Virus record (IMG/VR): IMGVR_UViG_3300032229_000533
Coordinates: 1 to 64,000 of that record
DNA length: 64,000 bases
DNA from: a virus
Reading direction: 5' to 3' (one strand)
Numbering within the stretch: the first letter of the stretch is position 1; each line of letters starts with the position of its first letter. Positions 56,719-64,000 of the stretch are shown here, piece after piece. The notes below the pieces were generated by a model. The model saw nothing but the letters and a program-made list of their open reading frames with translations, ran no database searches and had not been told where the DNA came from. A program made the translations under genes and the position numbers.

Positions 56719-58470
56719 ATGGAAATAAGTTTGGAGTCAAAAGCGATGGCGATTCTTGAGACATATGATGGTGGTAATAACTATCTTTTAGAATTAAAAC
56801 GTAAATCACAGATTAACAAAAAATTCTATCCTACAAGAAGCCAATCGGAATATATTATATCATTCCACGACAAGCAACCAAAGGTTGCCAAGAAGTGGGT
56901 GATTCTTGATGCCTATTTTGCTCAGAAATTGGCTGACGATAAACTATACACAGAAATTCCACAAAAAGTTTGGGTTGAAAAGTTATTGGCGGATAAAGAA
57001 AAGGCGTATCACATTTGGGGTAAAGTTTTTGATGGTGAAGAGTTTCATGATTTTTGGTTACCAAAAGCTGCAATTATAAAAGACAACTCTGTTAAAGATG
57101 TTGTAATTGATTATTCAAAATACTCTCATCGTCCACCACTTGAACATCAAAAAGAAGCAATACAAAAATTAGTTGAAAATAAAAAGTTTATCTTGGCGGA
57201 TGATATGGGTCTTGGTAAAACAACTTCAACAATTATTGCGGCATTAGAAGCAGGTTCTAAAAAGACTTTAATTATTTGTCCAGCAACTTTAAAAATTAAC
57301 TGGAAACGTGAAATTGAAAACTATTCAGATAAAACCGTATTCATTGCCGAAAGTAAAAATTTTAGTACCGAAGCAGATTTTGTTATCATAAACTACGATA
57401 TTATTAAAAACTTCCATGACACTAAAAAGAAAGATGAGTCGCAAATTCTTGCTTCCAATTTTGATTTGGTCATTGTTGATGAGGCACACTATATTAAGAA
57501 TGCTACAGCACAAAGAACAAAATTAATTAACGACATTGTTAAAAAAACCGATAGATTGTGGTTGTTAACGGGAACACCAATGACATCACGACCAATTGAT
57601 TATTTCAATCTATTAAGTTTAATTGATTCACCTGTTGCAAAGAATTGGATGGCATATGCAATTAGATATTGTCAGGGTTATCAATTTAATGTTGGTGGGA
57701 GAAAGGTTTGGAACGTAACTGGTGCTTCAAACTTAGAGGAATTAAGAGACCGAACATTAGGGTTAACTTTAAGAAGATTAAAAGAAAATGTTCTTGACCT
57801 ACCAGACAAGATTATTACACCAGTCTACCTTAGACTAAAATCAAAACAATATGAAGAGGTAATGGGTGAATACTACGATTGGTACGACAAAAACCCTGAA
57901 GAGTCAAAATCACTTACAGTTCAATTCTCAAAACTAACAAAAGTTAGACAAATTATTGCAGACGAAAAAATTGCTCAAACAATTGAACTTGCTGAAAATA
58001 TTTTAGAACAAGATAAAAAAGTCATTATATTCTGTAACTTTACCGATTCATTAAATAAAATTACCGAACATTTTGGAAAGGCTGCGGTTAAACTTGACGG
58101 CTCAATGTCTAAACCTGAACGTCAACATTCAGTTGACCAATTTCAAGACAACCCAAAAGTTAAAGTTTTTGTTGGTAATATTAAAGCCGCAGGAGTCGGG
58201 ATTACATTAACCTCTGCGGAAGCGGTTATCATGAATGACCTGTCATTTTTACCATCAGACCACGCACAAGCAGAAGACCGAGCATATCGTTACGGTCAAA
58301 AAAATAATGTGTTAGTCTATTATCCAATCTTTGAAAATACAATAGAAGGAATTATATACGATATCCTAAACAGTAAAAAACAAGTGATTGCCACGGTGAT
58401 GGGTGATAATCATCATCCAGCCGACGCAGCAGAAGAAATTCTACAAAGAATTAATAATCTGCGAAATTAG
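56719..58470 (+). CDS. SNF2-family DNA translocase/helicase (SMARCAL1-like)
   Basis: 583 residues. The first ~135 residues form an N-terminal domain. The two RecA lobes of an SF2/SNF2 motor follow: LADDMGLGKTT (160-169), VIVDEAHYIKN (DEAH 254-257), LLTGTPMTSRP (TGTP 284-287), IIFCNFTDSLNKI, AAGVGITLTSAE (490-501) and motif VI QAEDRAYRYGQ (R521, R524). This set is closest to SMARCAL1/ZRANB3-type enzymes that re-anneal and remodel forks, so it may take the place of T4 UvsW. It is the first gene of a short plus-strand set, 39 nt from the divergent neck gene. All motifs are intact. Exact substrate is inferred. Confidence 0.88.
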   Translation: MEISLESKAMAILETYDGGNNYLLELKRKSQINKKFYPTRSQSEYIISFHDKQPKVAKKWVILDAYFAQKLADDKLYTEIPQKVWVEKLLADKEKAYHIWGKVFDGEEFHDFWLPKAAIIKDNSVKDVVIDYSKYSHRPPLEHQKEAIQKLVENKKFILADDMGLGKTTSTIIAALEAGSKKTLIICPATLKINWKREIENYSDKTVFIAESKNFSTEADFVIINYDIIKNFHDTKKKDESQILASNFDLVIVDEAHYIKNATAQRTKLINDIVKKTDRLWLLTGTPMTSRPIDYFNLLSLIDSPVAKNWMAYAIRYCQGYQFNVGGRKVWNVTGASNLEELRDRTLGLTLRRLKENVLDLPDKIITPVYLRLKSKQYEEVMGEYYDWYDKNPEESKSLTVQFSKLTKVRQIIADEKIAQTIELAENILEQDKKVIIFCNFTDSLNKITEHFGKAAVKLDGSMSKPERQHSVDQFQDNPKVKVFVGNIKAAGVGITLTSAEAVIMNDLSFLPSDHAQAEDRAYRYGQKNNVLVYYPIFENTIEGIIYDILNSKKQVIATVMGDNHHPADAAEEILQRINNLRN

Positions 58471-58478
58471 GCAACTAC

Positions 58479-58505
58479 GGATTATTTATATATAACGGAT
58501 AATCC
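58479..58505 (+). promoter_or_regulatory. Inverted repeat with TATTTATA before SOD-fusion gene
   Basis: GGATTAT (58479-58485) and ATAATCC (58499-58505) form a 7-bp stem around a loop holding TTATATATAA. The TATTTATA motif (58483-58490) overlaps it and lies 21 nt before the ATG. It could be an operator or promoter. Confidence 0.4.
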
Positions 58506-58511
58506 AAAATT

Positions 58512-60044
58512 ATGAAAAAAACACAAGAGAAAATCCAACAACTAGAAACACAAATACTTGAAAACCACGTTAACCAAGAAAAAGAGTTGTTGATTACCGA
58601 AATGAAAAAAATAGGAATAGAAAAATTACCTTACTCCTATACAGCCCTCAAACAGTTTATTGACCCAGAGACGATGAACTTTCATTATAATAAACATTAT
58701 AAAGGGTACGTGGATAAACTAAACGACGCATTGTCTAAAAAGAAATACGGAGATTTAGATTTAGAAAAAATTATTAAGACCATAAGTCGTTTTGATAAGA
58801 CAATAAGAAACAACGCAGGTGGGGCATTTAACCACGCATTGTTTTGGAACATGTTAACCCCCGACCCAAAAAAATTAGATGGTGAACTTTATAAAAAGAT
58901 AACCAAACAGTGGGGGACTTTCACAAACTTTAAAAAAGAATTTGAAAAACAAGCCAAAGACCGTTTTGGTTCAGGTTGGGTGTGGTTAGTATTAACATCA
59001 AGAAACACATTAAAAATTATGTCAACTCCGAACCAAGACAATCCATTAATGAATGTGATTGAAAATGGTGGGTTTCCTTTACTTGGATTAGATTTGTGGG
59101 AACACGCTTATTATCTAAAGTATAGAAACAAAAGAGACGAATATATCACAAACTTTTGGAAAGTTGTTAATTGGGATTTTGTAACCAAGATGTATGAAAT
59201 GAGAGTTGAGACAAAACTTACCGAATCAACAAAGATGAAACAAATCTTAAGTGAAGGTAAATCTGAAATGTGTTCTCAATCTGAAAATGAATTCTACAGA
59301 ATGTTGTTTAACGTAAATTCAGATGTTAAATGGACTTACATGAATGGTATCAACAAAATCATGAAAGATGTATTTCCTGAAAATTATATCACAAACCCTG
59401 AAAACGACCAATTACCTGGTGTTTACAATCTTGAGGGTCCTGGTAGGTCAGTTATTAATAAGTTAAACACAAACTATACTTCTTTTTGTATCTTATTAAA
59501 AGATTTGAATCAGGTTATTACAAAAATTCCTGGCAAAGAACCAATTAAGTTTTTAGGAAAAACACCCGCTGAACAGAAAAAAGAAGTTGTAAGATTTGTT
59601 AAAGCAATTGACCACTTTAAGTATAGAATCTTTGATAAAGATAGTTCAACTCTTCACAACTTATTAAGAACTTTAACTGAAAAAGATAAGGCAGGTTCTA
59701 AAAGAGAAGAAATAACCGCATCAATTCTTAAACGACATTTTGGTAAAGATGTTAAAATTGAGGTTATTGGTGAGCTAGGTAATAAAAAAGATGCAATTCA
59801 AGGGGTCGATTTGGAAATAACAAAAGATGACCAAGTTTTAACTGGTCAAATTAAACCATTTAGAACCATGATGATTGGTGAAGATGGTATTACTTTAGAA
59901 GGAACCGCAAGTGTTAAAATTTATAACACAGATTTAATGATTTTCCAAAAAGGTAAGAATGTTTTAATTTTTAATAAAAAACCAAAAATTGTTAGAGGTA
60001 ATTTTGTGTTCCCATTAGATTCACTAATGTATAATATACAATAA
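58512..60044 (+). CDS. Mn-type superoxide dismutase fused to predicted PD-(D/E)XK-like nuclease
   Basis: 510 residues in two parts. Residues ~37-225 are an iron/manganese superoxide dismutase with the full metal site: H58 (MNFHYNKHYKGYV), H108 (NNAGGAFNHALFW), D194 and H198 (LDLWEHAYYLKY). G104 and Q175 (STPNQDNP) are the features of the manganese form. Residues ~255-510 form a second domain; at ~396-480 a helix (SKREEITASILKRH) precedes GVDLEI (D433, E435) and TGQIKPF (Q446, K448), a D-x(n)-QxK layout as in Mrr-type nucleases, then DLMIFQKGKNVLIF. The first ~36 residues are a coiled extension. SOD would remove superoxide; the nuclease prediction is inferred from motif layout only. It follows the SNF2 gene by 41 nt. 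Confidence 0.8.
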   Translation: MKKTQEKIQQLETQILENHVNQEKELLITEMKKIGIEKLPYSYTALKQFIDPETMNFHYNKHYKGYVDKLNDALSKKKYGDLDLEKIIKTISRFDKTIRNNAGGAFNHALFWNMLTPDPKKLDGELYKKITKQWGTFTNFKKEFEKQAKDRFGSGWVWLVLTSRNTLKIMSTPNQDNPLMNVIENGGFPLLGLDLWEHAYYLKYRNKRDEYITNFWKVVNWDFVTKMYEMRVETKLTESTKMKQILSEGKSEMCSQSENEFYRMLFNVNSDVKWTYMNGINKIMKDVFPENYITNPENDQLPGVYNLEGPGRSVINKLNTNYTSFCILLKDLNQVITKIPGKEPIKFLGKTPAEQKKEVVRFVKAIDHFKYRIFDKDSSTLHNLLRTLTEKDKAGSKREEITASILKRHFGKDVKIEVIGELGNKKDAIQGVDLEITKDDQVLTGQIKPFRTMMIGEDGITLEGTASVKIYNTDLMIFQKGKNVLIFNKKPKIVRGNFVFPLDSLMYNIQ

Positions 60045-60056
60045 TAAACTAATTGA

Positions 60057-60063
60057 TATTTAT
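60057..60063 (+). promoter_or_regulatory. TATTTAT motif before neck gp13-like gene
   Basis: TATTTATTAG lies 5 nt before the ATG at 60069 on the plus strand. The gap to the SOD-fusion gene is 24 nt, so it may be a promoter or simply the leader. Confidence 0.35.
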
Positions 60064-60068
60064 TAGAT

Positions 60069-61190
60069 ATGGCAGTTATTCCAGAACCAGAAAGGTCAAA
60101 AATTTATACAAGAGTTAAGCACTTATTGGGGGCACCAATTAGAAGTGTTGAAATTGAAGATGAAATGATGGATTCTTTAATGGAACTTTCAATTCAAGAC
60201 TATGAACAATACATTTTAAATTGGTTGATTGATAGTCAATGGGTTAACTTAGTTAACTTGAATATGACAGAAAAGTCTGTATCAAGAGCATTGATTACAA
60301 GAACGATGGATTTTGAACAACAATTTTCATATTCATATTCAAAAATTGTAGGACTTCAAGCCGAAGGTCCTTGGGTATTAAAGAAAGATTATATCATTCT
60401 TGAAGAAAACAAACAAAACTACGAGATACCAGCTGGTCGTGAAATTAATGAAGTATTATGGTTTAGCAATCAACCTATTACCGCATTTGGTATGGGTGGT
60501 ATTGGTGGATTTGGTGGTGTAGGTCTTGGTGCCAACGAAGCGGGTTTTGCTCAAATGGGATACCAAGGTTCTTATTTTATGATGTCAGGTTTTGACTATC
60601 TAATAAGAATGCAAGAAGCGAATATCTTAAACAGAATCCTTGGTGGTTCTTTAACTTATAGAATTACCGCATTACCTGACGGTAAAAAAGATTTACAATT
60701 ATACAATGCGCCTGGTAATAGTTTTAACTGGGGAAATTATAGTCAATATGTTGGTAAGGCTGTTTGGTATTGGTATTACGATGTAACACCTGATAGTAGA
60801 GCTGACTGTTTAAAAAATAATCCTGATGTAATTAAATCACCAAATGATGTTCCATTAGAAGAACTTACTTGGTCTGACTTAAACGTACCTGCACAACAAT
60901 GGGTTAGAAGATGGTTTACCGCTTATGTTAAAGAAACATTAGGTAGAGTTAGAGGAAAATATAGTGGAAACTTAAAAGTTCCCGATTCAGAATTAACCAT
61001 GGACTACACAAGTTTGTTGACCGAAGGTAAGGATGAAAAAACAAAATTAATAGAAGAACTTACAGGTGCTGAAGGTTGGTTAACAAGATTAAGACCTGAG
61101 AAAGTTATGGAACGAGAAGCCTTAATTGCCGAGAACTTAAATAAACAAATGAAGTTCCGAGCAATGCCTCGTCAAATATATGTAATTTAA
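60069..61190 (+). CDS. 13: Neck protein gp13-like
   Basis: 373 residues (T4 gp13 is 309). The opening IYTRVKHLLGAPIRSVEIED plus a helical segment (MMDSLMELSIQDYEQYILNW) matches the first domain of gp13 neck proteins, and the C-terminal part has VPAQQWVRRWFTAYVKETLG followed by a helical tail, typical of that family. A Gly/Met-rich loop (~140-175, FGMGGIGGFGGVGLGA) is inserted. gp13 seals the filled head and accepts the tail. It is on the plus strand and split from the other neck genes by the SNF2 and SOD-fusion genes. Confidence 0.65.
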   Translation: MAVIPEPERSKIYTRVKHLLGAPIRSVEIEDEMMDSLMELSIQDYEQYILNWLIDSQWVNLVNLNMTEKSVSRALITRTMDFEQQFSYSYSKIVGLQAEGPWVLKKDYIILEENKQNYEIPAGREINEVLWFSNQPITAFGMGGIGGFGGVGLGANEAGFAQMGYQGSYFMMSGFDYLIRMQEANILNRILGGSLTYRITALPDGKKDLQLYNAPGNSFNWGNYSQYVGKAVWYWYYDVTPDSRADCLKNNPDVIKSPNDVPLEELTWSDLNVPAQQWVRRWFTAYVKETLGRVRGKYSGNLKVPDSELTMDYTSLLTEGKDEKTKLIEELTGAEGWLTRLRPEKVMEREALIAENLNKQMKFRAMPRQIYVI

Positions 61191-61194
61191 TATT

Positions 61195-61530
61195 ATGGCA
61201 ATTATAAAAACAATCCCATCTACAAGATTAATTAACGGGGAAATATTAGAAACATCAGAGATTTCAATTGTATCTGAAAGAGAATACAGAACTAATGGTG
61301 AAGAATGTATTATCATTAGAAATGTTGCAGAATCTACAGTTATTTTAGATTCTAAAACAACCGACCACGTTGTGGTAAAATCAATGACAAGACTAACAAT
61401 TAAACCAGATATTGGTAAAATTGATGAGGACTATGATGAACTTGTAGCCGACAAATACTCTTGTATTGAATTTAGATTCTGCAGTGGTAATTGGTATATT
61501 TTATCTTCAGACGGCCTCAAGAATTCCTAA
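61195..61530 (+). CDS. Small protein downstream of neck gene, unknown
   Basis: 111 residues, beta-rich, no cysteine-based or catalytic motif (two separate Cys). A fold of eight or so strands is likely (ECIIIRNVAESTVILDS). It starts 4 nt after the gp13-like gene, so it belongs to the same message. Its last 24 nt overlap the convergent 3' end of the DNA polymerase gene, with both frames encoding protein. Function not recognised; a head/neck accessory is possible from context. Confidence 0.6.
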   Translation: MAIIKTIPSTRLINGEILETSEISIVSEREYRTNGEECIIIRNVAESTVILDSKTTDHVVVKSMTRLTIKPDIGKIDEDYDELVADKYSCIEFRFCSGNWYILSSDGLKNS

Positions 61531-64000
61531 TTTTTCTTGCCAACCTTCTTCTGCTAAGTCATACATATAATCAGGTTTCAAACCTCGTTTTTCCCAATAT
61601 GACATTTCAGCGTCAGTAATTGTTAATACATCTTCCAATTTATCTTGGTCTCCATCTTCAAATGGTTGACCATTAATTAGTTCGCACTGTGCGGTTGTAA
61701 AGATACCTCTTTGTTCAGGGTCATTAACAATCAAACCATTTCTAACCTCATCTTTAAAACAAACCAATAACGGCTCAATTCTTTTATTGAATGTAGTAAT
61801 CGCTCTTGGTACATTATAGTCGCCAGTTAGGTTAGGGTCATTGTCCAAAATATCTTTATCCAACATATAACAGTTGATTTGAACTCCATCACCTTTCTTT
61901 TGAACGTCACCATGAGATGCTTTAATACCATTGTTAACATACATAATTACATCACCCAAACTTACATTCAGATTTGCAGCTAACGCAAGTTCCATATGGG
62001 CCATACGACTCATACTATTACCCGCTTTGGTTTTTTCGGTTAGACGTTTTTTATAATCATCCATGGTTAACTTAACCTTAGCTCTTTGAGCAATTTTACT
62101 TAATGGAACACGTTTGTCAAAAATCTTTTGTAAGTATTCGTAGTAGTATTCCACAAATGCTTTACCGTCACCCTGAAGCAACATCTTAACTCCCTTGTCC
62201 AAAAACTCCTCAATATAAAGTGGAAGTTTCTTTGATTTGATACTATTACCTGTCAATTTGATTTTACCTTTCGCATCCATAACCGCATAGTTCTTACGAG
62301 CTAAGTTAATACACGAAGGCCAAACCCCATCCGTATCAAGAGCCATTTCACCTCTCATGAAGATATCGTTATACTCTGCAACATCTGCTTCAGGGCCATA
62401 ATATTCTTTACCCAATTTAACTTTCCAATTCAAACCACGACCAACATAAACTCTGTCTTTTGCATCAGACGGAGTTGAAAAGTTCACACCGTCCGTGTCC
62501 ATTACCAAAGGAACATAACCTTTAGTCATGAAGAATTTAATCATTTGACGAAGGTATTGCCTACCTGTACAAGTAATTTGTTCTCCCATGTACATATCAC
62601 CCCAAGCATAAACCTGTGGGGCTGACAACGCACCGAACATGGAGTTAATAAAGATTTTAATAGGTAATTGTTTGTTACCATATGATTCAGATTTCTTACG
62701 GTCTGTTTCATAGTATTGTTCCGCAAGTTGTTTGTATTTGATACGAGTATCACGGAAATACTTTAACATTCCTTTCATCGCACCTGTAACATCACAATCA
62801 GGAAATACATCGTGTACCAACTGAATAGAGGGGTATAGAGACGAGAAGTCGAGCTTAAGTACATCTTTAGAGTAACCAACCTTAAGTAGTCTTGAAAGAC
62901 CTCCTACGAAGTCTGTCTTACCTTGTTTCGCGGGAATGGCAAGTCCATGTTTGTATGACCAAGCCAACATTAACATTTTCCATAATGTTGCGGTACCCAT
63001 GGTTGAAACCCTTTCATATGTTGTTGGAATCATCGCCGCCAACAAGAATGAACCTTGGTTGAACTCTTGGTCAACCTTCAGGGTTTCATCCAAGTCATCG
63101 TCAAGATACATCTCAACCAACTTGTCACCCGTAATCTTGTTATAAACATCAGAACGCTTTGAACACGCTTCGTCAATCTTAGAATCGGCACCAACTTTTT
63201 TATACTTTCCATTTTGAGTGTTTAACCAAAACTCTTCCTTCTTTGCATAGAATGGTCCGATATCCAAGTGGTCAATATATACACGGTCAGGTGCTTCAGC
63301 ATTAATGTATTGGGTAATGTATTTCAAACCCGCAGCCTTAATACTTGAGTTGATTGCCTGAGCTCTACGAACAGCGTGGATAATATCAATTACATTGTAA
63401 CCCCAAATAGAAGTTTGAGTAAATGTCTCAACCTCATTTGCGAGTTTCAACATACTATCTTTTCTTGTAAATGAATGGTCGGGGTGTAATGACCTACATA
63501 TTTTTTTTGGGTCAATTCCCAATATGTTACATCTCTCAAAAATCCAATGCCAGTCAAAGTTTGCTGAGTTATAACCACCAATAATACTTGGTTTTAATTC
63601 GTTAATAACTTTAAAGAATTCAATGATGGCATTTTTTTCTTCTGCTTCATCCATACACTCAATAACTCGGTGATATCCTTTATTTGTTTTAATTCCAATC
63701 ATGAAGATACGACCGTCCTTTGGTTCAAGAGCGGTCGTCTCCAAGTCATATACAAGTCTGGTTACCTCGTCATAGTTTTCAAATCCTTTAAATAAACGTT
63801 TTTCTTTTGAAATAAGATATTGTTCTACAGGAGGTAGAATCATTATTTTGTCTTTGGTCTTTTCACCCCATGGGTCACAACCACCCTCTCTAAAGAACTG
63901 AATAAGTTCTCTATATCCTTTGAGTGATTTAACCATGAAAGTCATACCATTCTGTAATCTTTCATTACCATGGGTTTCCAACTTGTCAATCATAATACCA
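61507..64000 (-). CDS. 43: DNA polymerase, family B (gp43), 5' end beyond window
   Basis: At least 830 codons are present; the frame stays open past the first ATG (63991-63993) to the right edge, so the true start is probably outside. T4 gp43 has ~898 residues. Counting from that ATG, the 3'-5' exonuclease has Exo I VYDLETT (D83, E85), Exo II GGYNSANFDWHW, and Exo III Y296-x3-D300. The polymerase has motif A LKLDFSSLYPS (D382), motif B KIFINSMFG (K446, N450) and motif C VMDTDGVNF (D499, D501). The C-terminal thumb follows, ending GWQEKLGILEAV, without the exact clamp-binding tail of T4. All catalytic residues are present. It replicates the phage genome with the helicase, SSB and nuclease encoded at 28-33 kb. 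Confidence 0.95.
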   Translation of the reverse strand, partial: GIMIDKLETHGNERLQNGMTFMVKSLKGYRELIQFFREGGCDPWGEKTKDKIMILPPVEQYLISKEKRLFKGFENYDEVTRLVYDLETTALEPKDGRIFMIGIKTNKGYHRVIECMDEAEEKNAIIEFFKVINELKPSIIGGYNSANFDWHWIFERCNILGIDPKKICRSLHPDHSFTRKDSMLKLANEVETFTQTSIWGYNVIDIIHAVRRAQAINSSIKAAGLKYITQYINAEAPDRVYIDHLDIGPFYAKKEEFWLNTQNGKYKKVGADSKIDEACSKRSDVYNKITGDKLVEMYLDDDLDETLKVDQEFNQGSFLLAAMIPTTYERVSTMGTATLWKMLMLAWSYKHGLAIPAKQGKTDFVGGLSRLLKVGYSKDVLKLDFSSLYPSIQLVHDVFPDCDVTGAMKGMLKYFRDTRIKYKQLAEQYYETDRKKSESYGNKQLPIKIFINSMFGALSAPQVYAWGDMYMGEQITCTGRQYLRQMIKFFMTKGYVPLVMDTDGVNFSTPSDAKDRVYVGRGLNWKVKLGKEYYGPEADVAEYNDIFMRGEMALDTDGVWPSCINLARKNYAVMDAKGKIKLTGNSIKSKKLPLYIEEFLDKGVKMLLQGDGKAFVEYYYEYLQKIFDKRVPLSKIAQRAKVKLTMDDYKKRLTEKTKAGNSMSRMAHMELALAANLNVSLGDVIMYVNNGIKASHGDVQKKGDGVQINCYMLDKDILDNDPNLTGDYNVPRAITTFNKRIEPLLVCFKDEVRNGLIVNDPEQRGIFTTAQCELINGQPFEDGDQDKLEDVLTITDAEMSYWEKRGLKPDYMYDLAEEGWQEKLGILEAV

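Noticed and set aside
1-64000. tRNA genes, rRNA, integrase, insertion sequences, origin
   Set aside because: No cloverleaf-like segment with CCA/T-loop pattern, no recombinase motifs, no terminal repeats of transposons and no iteron cluster were noticed by eye; a tRNAscan run would be needed to be sure.

Overview
The window is a 64 kb piece of a large, A+T-rich, tailed, contractile phage genome of the T4 superfamily. Recognisable T4-type parts are the tail sheath (gp18), tail tube (gp19), tape measure (gp29-like), baseplate wedge proteins gp6, gp25 and gp53, a hub protein (gp27/gp5-like), neck proteins (gp13-like, possibly gp14 and gp15), family B DNA polymerase (gp43), replicative helicase (gp41), UvsX, gp32, the RNase H/FEN nuclease and class Ia ribonucleotide reductase. 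Several signs point to a Bacteroidota (flavobacterium-like) host: SprB-type adhesin repeats in a tail fibre, a PKD fold, a TTTG-N20-TAnnTTTG promoter before the gp32 gene, weak use of Shine-Dalgarno sites, and a gp32 tail ending like a bacterial SSB.

Layout. (1) Positions 1-22.1 kb, minus strand: host-range and baseplate periphery. In transcription order these are a 1689-residue wedge/periphery protein with a membrane-like segment, four unknown virion proteins (one with a PKD fold), a P2 gpI-like baseplate protein, a SprB-repeat fibre, a small protein, a Pro/Thr-repeat fibre, and a giant collagen-like fibre that runs off the left edge. (2) 22.2-24.5 kb: gp6 and gp25. (3) 24.6-32.8 kb: eight replication and nucleotide genes (gp32, uvsX, RNase H, an unknown, helicase, nrdB, nrdA order) bounded by an intrinsic terminator at each end and headed by a host-type promoter. 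(4) 32.9-56.7 kb, minus: two small unknowns, giant hub, gp53, tube-initiator-like protein, tape measure, a 59-residue overlapping reading frame, gp26-like protein, tube, HAD hydrolase, sheath, gp15-like terminator, unknown, neck protein. A small ribbon-helix-helix gene lies on the plus strand inside it. (5) 56.7-61.5 kb, plus strand: SNF2-family helicase, a superoxide dismutase fused to a predicted nuclease, gp13-like neck protein, small unknown. (6) 61.5-64 kb, minus: DNA polymerase, cut by the right edge.

The genes work as a late virion-assembly programme with a compact replication unit inserted in it. Many virion genes have TATTTATA on the coding strand 5-40 nt before the start, while the replication unit does not; this is a candidate late promoter. 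Several neighbouring genes overlap by one base (stop and start in TAATG), suggesting coupled translation. No tRNA, rRNA, CRISPR array, integrase or insertion sequence was seen, and no stretch over 300 bases lacks a gene.

Most unusual items: the superoxide dismutase-nuclease fusion; an overlapping frame at the gp26/tape-measure junction that matches the tail-assembly-chaperone frameshift layout; the coding-strand TATTTATA motif; the SSB-like tail on gp32; and a virion protein with a hydrophobic, cysteine-rich insert.
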